Of a stretch of 22,380 nucleotides of DNA, positions 15,788 to 22,380 are shown one piece after another. Numbering within the stretch: the stretch's first letter is position 1; each line of letters opens with the position of its first letter. The stretch covers positions 1-22,380 of IMG/VR virus record IMGVR_UViG_3300032087_001599. One strand, 5' to 3'. The DNA is from a virus. The notes beneath the pieces are model-generated. The model made no database searches. It saw only the letters and a program-made list of their open reading frames with translations, and was not told the origin of the DNA. Position numbers and translations under genes: made by a program.

Positions 15788-17646
15788 TAGGGCTTCCTAT
15801 ACGTCACGCCGTCTTCTATGTATTCAGCTCCAGAAGGCAACGCATCAAACTGCTCTTGGGTAGTAATTATTGGTAAATTGTTATTACTACCGCCAGTTTG
15901 TTGCCCAACGTCGGGCGCCCCACGTTGATACATGTCAACTAAATTTTGCCTATATCTCAACTGCTGGTCGGGAGTCATCTCGGCATAAGCACGGCCTTCA
16001 GGTGAAAGTCTACCCATACCAGAAGTAAGCCTATCAATTTCTGCGGTAGCAAAATCTTGAGCACTATCGTATAGCGCCATTCTCGCCGTTAATTCTCGCC
16101 CGGAAAGACTATATTGTGAGGGAAAAGACTTGTAAGATTCCACAGCTTCTACTCTGATTTGTGCATCAGTGCGTGGATCACCAGCATCTCTCGCCGCTTG
16201 CAAATAGTCTTCTACGTATTCGCTTTCGTTTGTTGGCTGCCTGTTTCTCGCTGCGTATTTTTCAGCAACTGCTAGCTGTATGTCCTGACCTCTACGCGTT
16301 GTTTCAGACTGACGCAGTTGTTGAGTTATAGACTGTGCGGTGCTTAGACCCTGCCTTATGTCATTCTGTACTTGCGCTTGTACCGTTCTTTCAGCTTCAG
16401 CCCGACTCATGCCACGAGCTTCTAAGCTATCCACAACCTTCTGGTAGTCCGCTACGCTAGTCTGTGCAATGCCTACGCGCTCAGCTTGTATAGCTGCTTC
16501 TTCTTCTCCAATGCGTCTTGAGGCACCACCGAGACCTTCTGACATACCTCGGAAAGTAGCTCGTCTCATACGCCTTCTTTCTTGCTCAGGTGTCAAGCGT
16601 GCGCCCATAGCCTCACGGAGCGCATCCTGTGCTTGCTGGAGCTGTGCTCTCTCTTCTGTCAGTGCAGTAAGTTCTTCAACGCGCTCACCTGCTGCTCTGC
16701 CTTCTGCGCCTGCATCTCGACGTAACTGCTTCAATGCTTCGTCTAGCACGAGCTGTTCTACATCAGTAGCCCCTTCTTGGGGTCTGGGCGGCATAGCTTG
16801 ACCGGTATAAAAGGCTTCCATCTGCTCTGGAGTAGCATCAGCAGGAAGACTACTTACCATACTGCCATCTGGGCCAGCGAAACGCTTTATAGGCTTACCG
16901 TCCTTACCTTTGCCTCCGGGTTTATTAACTTTAGGTGTGAGATTTAATTCAACTTCTGGATCAAACCCAGCGTCTCTGGTCGCTTGCTGCATCGCTTCAG
17001 CTTTGAGATTAGGATTATTGGCCTCCATCAAGTCCATTTCACTTTTTACGTTTGCTGCTGAGACCATATCTCCTTCGGCTTTGTACTTCCTAAACTGCTC
17101 GTCTAGTTGTATATACTGCTCTATCTCCGGGTCTCCACCCGCTGCAAAGCCTACAACGCCGCCTTGTGCAGCCATCTGGGGGCGTGCCATGTTGGGTGCA
17201 GGTATACCGGCAATACCGCCCATAGGAGGTCTTTGCATCTGTTGTGGTGCAGGTCTTTGTGGCATTTGCCCTTGCATCTGAGGCATTACCTGTGCAGGAG
17301 GCATTCTTCCCGCCATAGCAGCTTGTCTGCCACGCTGCTGCATACCACCCCTAAGACTTCTCAACATATCTACAAGGCCGCCCTGCATTGGCTGAGGGCG
17401 TAACCGTTGCTCGACTTCTTGACGCATTCTAGGCACCACTTGAGGGGGCTGCTGTGGTTGTCCTTTTTGCATCGCTAGTTGGGCATCGGCTGCCGCAAGG
17501 ATGTTTTTGGCACGCTGTACTTCAGTCGCATACTCTGTTTCAGGAGGTAAATTAGCCCCTTCCAGCGACATACTGGCTATACCCATAGCAGCATCAGCGC
17601 GTTCTTGTTGCTGTCCTTGTGGCATTAAAGCTTGTAGACCGTTCAT
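15787..17646 (-). CDS. Probable structural/ejection protein, Q/P/M-rich N-terminus and coiled-coil body
   Basis: A 619-aa protein without a recognised enzymatic motif. Residues about 60-165 are low complexity, rich in Gln, Pro, Met and Arg (QMQRPPMGGIAGIPAPNMAR). Then comes AAQGGVVGFAAGGDPEIEQY, a glycine-rich motif of a kind I recall in marine phage virion proteins. Residues about 295-460 are strongly helical (ELTALTEERAQLQQAQDALR) and the C-terminus ends in EQFDALPSGAEYIEDGVTYR, a short beta-rich tail motif seen on many phage structural proteins. Its place between a 351-aa helical protein and the giant ejection-type protein suggests an internal virion or tail-assembly role. AAGGT lies upstream of the ATG; the stop shares TAATG with the next gene. 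Role is inference from context. Confidence 0.75.
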   Translation of the reverse strand: MNGLQALMPQGQQQERADAAMGIASMSLEGANLPPETEYATEVQRAKNILAAADAQLAMQKGQPQQPPQVVPRMRQEVEQRLRPQPMQGGLVDMLRSLRGGMQQRGRQAAMAGRMPPAQVMPQMQGQMPQRPAPQQMQRPPMGGIAGIPAPNMARPQMAAQGGVVGFAAGGDPEIEQYIQLDEQFRKYKAEGDMVSAANVKSEMDLMEANNPNLKAEAMQQATRDAGFDPEVELNLTPKVNKPGGKGKDGKPIKRFAGPDGSMVSSLPADATPEQMEAFYTGQAMPPRPQEGATDVEQLVLDEALKQLRRDAGAEGRAAGERVEELTALTEERAQLQQAQDALREAMGARLTPEQERRRMRRATFRGMSEGLGGASRRIGEEEAAIQAERVGIAQTSVADYQKVVDSLEARGMSRAEAERTVQAQVQNDIRQGLSTAQSITQQLRQSETTRRGQDIQLAVAEKYAARNRQPTNESEYVEDYLQAARDAGDPRTDAQIRVEAVESYKSFPSQYSLSGRELTARMALYDSAQDFATAEIDRLTSGMGRLSPEGRAYAEMTPDQQLRYRQNLVDMYQRGAPDVGQQTGGSNNNLPIITTQEQFDALPSGAEYIEDGVTYRKP

Positions 17647-17655
17647 AGTTTTACC

Positions 17656-18711
17656 TTACCCTTTAGGTAGCTGTCCTGTACGTAAATATTCTTTAAAGTC
17701 TTCTGGTGTTATATATCCAACAGCGTACAAATCATACATAGCGTTAATTGTTTCTGCGGTCATTCCCGCAGGCAATCCAGCGGTCGTTCCTTCAGGCAGT
17801 GCGCTACTAGGAGTTGCGGTGGTTCCACCCGTTCCACCTGTTATCAGGTCATAGATGTCCGTAATGTCACCCAACCCAGCACCAAGGAGACTCAGGCCAG
17901 AAGGCTCGAAGTAAGTATAAGTCTGAGTTTCCAGCGGCAATCCCTGTAATAAAGACTGCATATACTGTACTTGCTTATACGGGTAGTCTCGTTCTTCTCT
18001 AAACTGTGCTATATCCGCACCAATACCCGCCTGTTCTATAGCACGTTGTTCTGCACCGGCCTGTCGTTGTGCAGCTAGGGCTTCTAAACCGTATTGACGT
18101 TCTTGCCCAAACAAGTCAGCCGCTTGTTGATAAGCTTGTTGGTAACCTTGACCGGTTATGTCTGCCAGCCTGTCCAAAGTACCTCTAGCTAGTTCAGCTT
18201 CAGCTACAGCTTGCCTAGAACCGCCGTATGCTCCAGCCTTACCATACCGACTTTGTAGTTCTTGTTGTGCTATCTGTGCTTGGCGCATAGCTGCGTCGTA
18301 CTGAGGCTGTAAGGCAGCCTGTAGATACGGGTTCATATACGCTTGTACTGGACTAGCACCTGCCCCTGCAAAGGGCTGTGGTGTCTCACCAGCCGTGATC
18401 TGTTCGGGGGTAAGCGGCTGATAGGCGGCACCTGTAAAAGACCCTGCTGCGGTAGCACCCGGTAATGCGAGAGAGCCTAGACCACCAAAAGCCTGTTGCT
18501 GCAAAGCAGATGGGCCAGCAGTTAGCGGGCCTTGGTAGGCCGTATACGGCATAGAAGCAAGAGCTTGTCCTCTGCCTAGCATCTCCGTCACATAAGGGCC
18601 AGCCCACGAAGACAGCGCAGATTCTTCCCCACGCTGTAAATTTACGGGGGTAGTTGACGTAGTAGATGCAGTATCTGTAGTTGCTGTACCGCCGGTTTGA
18701 TAATAGTTCAT
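17656..18711 (-). CDS. Probable internal virion or tail-associated helical protein
   Basis: A 351-aa protein. The Ser/Thr-rich N-terminus (TASTTSTTPVNLQRG) leads into a Gly/Ala/Pro region, then AYMNPYLQAALQPQYDAAMR and QSRYGKAGAYGGSRQAVAEA, followed by repeated Gln/Ala-rich helices (GYQQAYQQAADLFGQERQYG). The RxGKAGAYGGSRQAxxEA pattern followed by QQA helices is one I recall in phage proteins annotated as internal virion, DNA-transfer or tail proteins. The C-terminus has GLSLLGAGLGDITDIYD and ends shortly after EDFKEYLRTGQLPKG. No enzyme motif is visible. GAGG lies about six bases before the ATG. The gene starts 7 bases after the previous stop. An ejection-protein role is inferred from the helical makeup and position next to other such proteins. 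Confidence 0.75.
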   Translation of the reverse strand: MNYYQTGGTATTDTASTTSTTPVNLQRGEESALSSWAGPYVTEMLGRGQALASMPYTAYQGPLTAGPSALQQQAFGGLGSLALPGATAAGSFTGAAYQPLTPEQITAGETPQPFAGAGASPVQAYMNPYLQAALQPQYDAAMRQAQIAQQELQSRYGKAGAYGGSRQAVAEAELARGTLDRLADITGQGYQQAYQQAADLFGQERQYGLEALAAQRQAGAEQRAIEQAGIGADIAQFREERDYPYKQVQYMQSLLQGLPLETQTYTYFEPSGLSLLGAGLGDITDIYDLITGGTGGTTATPSSALPEGTTAGLPAGMTAETINAMYDLYAVGYITPEDFKEYLRTGQLPKG

Positions 18712-18718
18712 GCTAACC

Positions 18719-20161
18719 TCACGCTGGCATCATGCGAGTAGGGTTGATTTCTGGGCCTTGCTTAGTAGTCCCGGTGCGTTCTCGGCGTACCCTATCCATC
18801 ATTGAATATAGTTGTTGTGCTCCTGCATCAGAGTTGCCATTGCCTAAATGACTTACTACATCAGCAGGTACTACAAATTCACCGTCGCTTAATGCTGCTG
18901 GTTGTACTCCGTCTATGGTTGCGGGAACCATGTCAGCCATCCCGTCAGTAGGGCCACCTAGGTAGTAACCCTTACCTAAAGAAGCTAAACCACCCGCAGC
19001 CATACCCTCACCGTCTCTAGCATTCATGACTCTACGTCTTGCTTCTTTCATAGCTTCTAAGTTAGGCAGGAAATCAGGATTTTCTTTGTTAAACTGTCGT
19101 CTTTCTAACGGAGAATCTGGAGCTTCACGTCGTGACGTAGCTAAATTAAGATAAAGTCTTTTAGCTTCATCCTCTGATATTTTTCCTGAGTCTATCTGGT
19201 TTTGGAGCATTCTTTCATACATAGCTAGAGCACGCATTGACTCGGAACTCATTGGCCCCGCATCAATCAAAGACCCTACTACGTATTTAGCATAGTCTTT
19301 AAAAAACTCACCGGCAGTTCTTGTACTTTTTTCACGTCTAGTTTTTTCTAGTCGTTCTATCTCACGTAGAAACTCATCGCTGGCAGGGCTTTCTGGCCCG
19401 GTAGGGTCAGACTGAGTTAATCTTCTAAAGTCCCCACCTCTATGGATACGTCCCATTTCATCAAATAGCGTGTAAGGATTAAGTGCTGACCCTTCTGGGT
19501 ACGACGCATCGGGTACATCATACGAAATGCTTTGCCCCGGTCTTGGCACAGAACCACCGGGCGAATACAAAGAAGCTAAACCGCCTCCGGCTAAACTGGG
19601 AAAACCCTCTGTGTAATCCTCACGCTCTGGGCTATTACCTACACCTGTGCCAAGCGTGCCAAATACACGGTTTATATAAGCTTGGTTACGAGCTTGGTTA
19701 TCCAAAGGCAGGTCTGAAGCAGTACCGCTGGGGCCATCATTATTTTGCGCTATTGGCGCAGCGCCTTCAGTTGTTGTTTTAGGCTGGTAAGCGCCTTGTG
19801 TGAAATAGTAACGTCCACCACTGCCCGGTCTGCGGGGCATTACAGTAGGTAAACCGCCTTCTTCTGTCGCAGGTCGTGTATAAGTTTGTGCAAACGCTTC
19901 AGGTAATACTTCACGCTTGTACTCATATTGAGGTATTCCACCTGTATATCCAGTAGGTTGAGGAGTGCTTGTGCCAAAGAAATCACTTAACGTAGAGGAA
20001 TCGTCAGCTCGGCTAATTCCATAAGCGCCCAGTGCAGTGATTATATTTTGGTAGTTTATTTCTCCGGTATCAGGGTTATAAAAAAGCCCCAATAGCCCAG
20101 AAGCTACATCACCTACTCCCCCTGCTATATTACCTGCTAAGTTTCTCAACCATTCTGGCAT
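18719..20161 (-). CDS. Phage structural-type protein with glycine-rich motifs and GEFVVPADVV C-terminal module
   Basis: A 480-aa protein. The N-terminus (MPEWLRNLAGNIAGGVGDVA) is followed by a linker rich in Gly, Tyr, Pro and Thr. Glycine patches LAGGGLASLYSPGG and MAAGGLASLGKGYYLGG flank a helical segment (about residues 235-370). The C-terminal 90 residues read GGPTDGMADMVPATIDG, then LSDGEFVVPADVVSHLGNGN and AQQLYSMMDRVRRERTG. I recall this module from virion proteins of many marine phages; the LSxGEFVV phrase also recalls the end of tape-measure proteins. Its function is not known to me. AGAGGG precedes the ATG, and the previous stop lies two bases away. It sits in the structural block, so a tail or neck role is the best guess. 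Confidence 0.75.
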   Translation of the reverse strand: MPEWLRNLAGNIAGGVGDVASGLLGLFYNPDTGEINYQNIITALGAYGISRADDSSTLSDFFGTSTPQPTGYTGGIPQYEYKREVLPEAFAQTYTRPATEEGGLPTVMPRRPGSGGRYYFTQGAYQPKTTTEGAAPIAQNNDGPSGTASDLPLDNQARNQAYINRVFGTLGTGVGNSPEREDYTEGFPSLAGGGLASLYSPGGSVPRPGQSISYDVPDASYPEGSALNPYTLFDEMGRIHRGGDFRRLTQSDPTGPESPASDEFLREIERLEKTRREKSTRTAGEFFKDYAKYVVGSLIDAGPMSSESMRALAMYERMLQNQIDSGKISEDEAKRLYLNLATSRREAPDSPLERRQFNKENPDFLPNLEAMKEARRRVMNARDGEGMAAGGLASLGKGYYLGGPTDGMADMVPATIDGVQPAALSDGEFVVPADVVSHLGNGNSDAGAQQLYSMMDRVRRERTGTTKQGPEINPTRMMPA

Positions 20162-20163
20162 TT

Positions 20164-22095
20164 TTAACGCCCTCTCAATAAATCTTCTACTTCACGTAGT
20201 AAATCATAATTGTCTATTTTACCGCCACTTGCAGCTTGAATAGTAGGGGCAAATATGCTTTCCCCACCAATATCGTAGAGGTATTCAATGTTAGCAAGCT
20301 CACCCGGCTCTACACGTACCATACGTCCACTTCCTGTAGGTAACGCTCCGCCTGTGGCCGGTGTGGGAGCGCATATTTCGGGGTTTAACAACGCATACGC
20401 TATGTTATTGCAAGGGTCAGTATCTACCCCACACTTCTCTGGGTTTGCTGCTGCATAGTCTGCATCTAAGCACGGGTCAGTTTTTGTACCGCACTCCACC
20501 GGATTCTCTGCTGCATATGCTGGATTTAAACAGGGGTCTTCGGGAGGTGGTGGTGCGCCTTCATAACAGAAACTCTGTACAGTTTGCCCCGTAGGCACTG
20601 CTCTGCCGGGCTTATCACTATTCGGCGGGCACTCGATAATACGGACTGTTCCGCATATTTCTGGGTTTTCAGCAGCATATGCTGGGTTTAGGCAAGGATC
20701 AGTGGGTGGAGTACCACCACAAAGCACTGGGTTTTCAGCAGCATACGCTGGATTTAGACAAGGATCAGTGGGTGGAGTACCACACTCTACCGGATTTTCA
20801 GCAGCATACGCTGGATTTAGACAAGGATCAGTGGGTGGAGTACCACACTCTACCGGATTTTCAGCAGCATACGCTGGATCGTCACAGGGGTCAGGTGGGG
20901 GTGGTGGTTGGCCTCCACACTGTGCAGGGTTTGCCGCTGCGTAATCGGGGTCATCGCAAGGATCAGGTTTTGGCCCCATATCGCCACATTGTATGGGGTT
21001 TGCAGCCTTATACTCGGGGTCAAGGCATGGGTCATCAACAGTGATTTCACCAGTGCCTGTTGTGTCCCCGCATATATCGGGGTTTGCAGCGGCGTATATT
21101 GCGTTATCACAAAGGTCATCTGTAGTAACGGTGCTCTTCTTGTCACCACATTCCTCAAGACTATCTACTTCAGCACCAGCGTTTTCGTATTCTGCTGGGC
21201 AAATTACTTTTTCCGCTTTTTTGGTACCAGTACCAGACTTAGGTATACAACTGAAAGTAGCGCGGTCGTAGGTTTCGTCATCTCCACAAGTTTGTGAGAG
21301 CACAAAATGTATTGCTTCAATACCTGTTACACCAACTTGCGTTTCTACAACATCAGCACCCGTACCACCAGTAAGCACTAAGTCTCCTTCTTCACTGCCT
21401 GTTGTGGGTGTTGCCGTGCTTCCACCGGGGATATTAGAAGTCCCCATCGGTGGCGATCCAGTTCTTTGGGTAGTGCTACTGCCTTTTGGTTCAAATGTAA
21501 TTGATGCCCCTTTTTCACCAAAAACAGCATCGCCTCTGTAGTCGCCCAGCCCTATATAGTCAAGCCCTTTGTCGATATATTCAGCGGCTTTGTTCATTGC
21601 CCCTTCAAGGACATCTCCTAGTATCGGGACATCTGTTACGCCGGGTATGCGTTGATTCAGCACTGGGGCTACTATTTCAGTAGGAGAGAGACCTAGCAGC
21701 ATTCCCTCGGCCATAGCGTCTTCCAGCGCCTCCGTAGCGCCTTCAGTGCCACCCTCTGTACCCATAGCTTCGACGACTTGCATCGCCTTAGTGTCTATCT
21801 TTTGGAGGGCATCTTGCTCGGGGGTGGTTTCTTCAGCGACCATGCCGCTGCCATCAAAAAAACCCAGTAGGTCTGCAACAGAGTAAGCTAATGCAAGCGG
21901 GCCGAGACCCTGCATTAAAGTCCCTAACCCGAATTTAGCGGCACCTGCTTTCGCTGCTTCTTCTGCTGCTTTTTGTGCTGCAATTTGAGCGGGGTGTTTA
22001 CCTACCAAAGAAGTCAACCCGCCACCGGGGCCAACAGCAACAGCCCCACCGTACGTTGGGTCTCTGCCTAATATCTCTGCTACGTAATCACTCAT
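20164..22095 (-). CDS. Structural-type protein with ten CX12C DPCxxPxYAAxNP repeats
   Basis: A 643-aa protein starting MSDYVAEILGRDPTYGG. A longer frame upstream begins at a TTG and would run into the previous gene, so I use the ATG at 22095, seven bases after the previous stop. Residues 25-75 are Ala/Gly-rich with a hydrophobic helix (GTLMQGLGPLALAYSVADLL). Residues about 326-577 hold ten units of the form DPCLNPAYAAENPVECG, each with two cysteines 12 residues apart, separated by short PPT or PPPPP linkers. One earlier pair (CGDDETYDRATFSC, also CX12C) precedes them. The C-terminus is SGRMVRVEPGELANIEYLYD. No signal peptide is seen. The repeats could form a disulfide-bonded or metal-binding stalk on the virion. 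I do not recognise a named family. Confidence 0.8.
   Translation of the reverse strand: MSDYVAEILGRDPTYGGAVAVGPGGGLTSLVGKHPAQIAAQKAAEEAAKAGAAKFGLGTLMQGLGPLALAYSVADLLGFFDGSGMVAEETTPEQDALQKIDTKAMQVVEAMGTEGGTEGATEALEDAMAEGMLLGLSPTEIVAPVLNQRIPGVTDVPILGDVLEGAMNKAAEYIDKGLDYIGLGDYRGDAVFGEKGASITFEPKGSSTTQRTGSPPMGTSNIPGGSTATPTTGSEEGDLVLTGGTGADVVETQVGVTGIEAIHFVLSQTCGDDETYDRATFSCIPKSGTGTKKAEKVICPAEYENAGAEVDSLEECGDKKSTVTTDDLCDNAIYAAANPDICGDTTGTGEITVDDPCLDPEYKAANPIQCGDMGPKPDPCDDPDYAAANPAQCGGQPPPPPDPCDDPAYAAENPVECGTPPTDPCLNPAYAAENPVECGTPPTDPCLNPAYAAENPVLCGGTPPTDPCLNPAYAAENPEICGTVRIIECPPNSDKPGRAVPTGQTVQSFCYEGAPPPPEDPCLNPAYAAENPVECGTKTDPCLDADYAAANPEKCGVDTDPCNNIAYALLNPEICAPTPATGGALPTGSGRMVRVEPGELANIEYLYDIGGESIFAPTIQAASGGKIDNYDLLREVEDLLRGR
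20661..20880 (-). repeat. 63-bp tandem repeats within the CX12C gene
   Basis: The 63-base units at 20732-20794 and 20795-20857 are identical over their full length, and a further 22 identical bases follow at 20858-20879. A diverged copy lies 66 bases to the left, from about 20666, with one extra codon. They encode consecutive DPCLNPAYAAENPVECGTPPT-like units. The identity at third positions points to recent duplication by slippage or unequal recombination. Confidence 0.9.
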
Positions 22096-22102
22096 CTCTA
22101 AC

Positions 22103-22380
22103 CTACGGAGGTGTCGGTAGTGTCTCAGGCAATGTTGAGACAAAAGTTGCTGTTAGAATAGCAGAGGGTTCGCCGGGGTGAGGTGCCGCCGCAGCCTCAG
22201 TATCCAGCCTTGTATTTATGTCGTCAGCTGACCACATCATCTCTATGTACTGCCCTGCCTGTAAGTCAATATTAAAAGCCCACGCAATATCATTACTGTC
22301 GTTGGAGCCTTGTAAAACCAAATGTCTGGCCGAATAGCCTATATCCGTGCCGTTTCGCCTGATCCATACATACACGTTCT
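22103..22380 (-). CDS. Probable virion/fibre protein, C-terminal part (partial at right edge)
   Basis: The frame stays open to the right edge, so the start lies outside; about 92 residues are visible. The sequence reads NVYVWIRRNGTDIGYSARHL, then QGSNDSNDIAWAFNIDLQAG, QYIEMMWSADD and SAILTATFVS before the stop. Alternating hydrophobic residues and W-x-R-x-NG ... GQYIEMMWS suggest a beta-sandwich, of a kind I recall at the C-terminus of marine phage fibre or decoration proteins and reminiscent of C1q/TNF-like folds. The next gene's ATG is seven bases downstream, consistent with one late transcript. A GTG near the edge (22375) is unlikely to be the true start because the domain begins upstream. 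Function is inferred. Confidence 0.7.
   Translation of the reverse strand, partial: NVYVWIRRNGTDIGYSARHLVLQGSNDSNDIAWAFNIDLQAGQYIEMMWSADDINTRLDTEAAAAPHPGEPSAILTATFVSTLPETLPTPP

Noticed and set aside
20661-20880. Possible CRISPR array
   Set aside because: Units are directly adjacent with no unique spacers and encode protein repeats.
20679-21044. Plus-strand open frames over the tandem repeats giving repeated peptides
   Set aside because: They are the reverse-strand reading of the 63-bp repeats; the minus-strand frame is long, continuous and has a clear start.
22096-22143. Longer N-terminus for the Cys-repeat protein starting at a TTG
   Set aside because: It would overlap the end of the preceding gene, uses a rare start and adds an odd His/Arg-rich leader; the ATG at 22095 opens a typical sequence (MSDYVAEILG).

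Overview
This window looks like part of the genome of a tailed bacteriophage (class Caudoviricetes), probably from an uncultured marine or aquatic phage. The evidence is near-complete coding density, start/stop overlaps between neighbouring genes (ATGA, GTGA, TAATG), a phage DNA-metabolism set on one strand and large low-homology virion proteins on the other. Several small proteins and C-terminal modules also resemble ones I recall from marine metagenomic phages, but that is recollection and not a search. Neither the host nor the phage family can be fixed from the sequence. No integrase, portal, terminase, major capsid or DNA polymerase gene lies in the window.

Left arm, plus strand, 1-9194. 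The order is: the end of a SleB-type cell-wall hydrolase; a staphylococcal-nuclease-like protein; a Cas4/RecB-type PD-(D/E)XK nuclease with four cysteines; a 329-aa phage protein of unknown function; a small very basic protein; a SNF2-type helicase; a promoter-like sequence with an inverted repeat; a 128-aa coiled-coil protein; a two-part protein whose second half is a gp2.5-like single-stranded DNA-binding domain with an acidic tail; a 76-aa helix-turn-helix protein; a 935-aa primase-polymerase/helicase fusion; and a 64-aa protein. The genes are close-packed and most are translationally coupled. Together they look like a replication and recombination operon: primer synthesis and unwinding, ssDNA coating, remodelling, and nuclease processing of DNA.

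Right arm, minus strand, 22380-9191, read right to left. The order is: the C-terminus of a probable beta-rich virion or fibre protein; a 643-aa protein with ten CX12C repeats; a 480-aa protein with a glycine-rich, 'GEFVVPADVV'-type C-terminal module; a 351-aa helical protein; a 619-aa Q/P/M-rich and coiled-coil protein; and a giant 2198-aa protein with an HEXXH zincin-like motif, a PLxRFG-like motif and hydrophobic segments. This resembles the late tail/ejection-protein block of podovirus-like phages, with the giant protein as a candidate internal (ejected) protein. The two arms converge at 9191-9194, where the two stop codons share two bases and no intergenic terminator fits.

The most interesting items are the ten-copy cysteine repeat with a perfect 63-bp tandem duplication, the internal Shine-Dalgarno and ATG that could release a free SSB from a fused ORF, and the metallopeptidase-like motif and N-terminal FGG repeats of the giant virion protein. 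No gene-free stretch longer than about 300 bases exists; the largest gap is about 50 bases, at 4229-4279. I saw no tRNA, rRNA, CRISPR array or insertion sequence.
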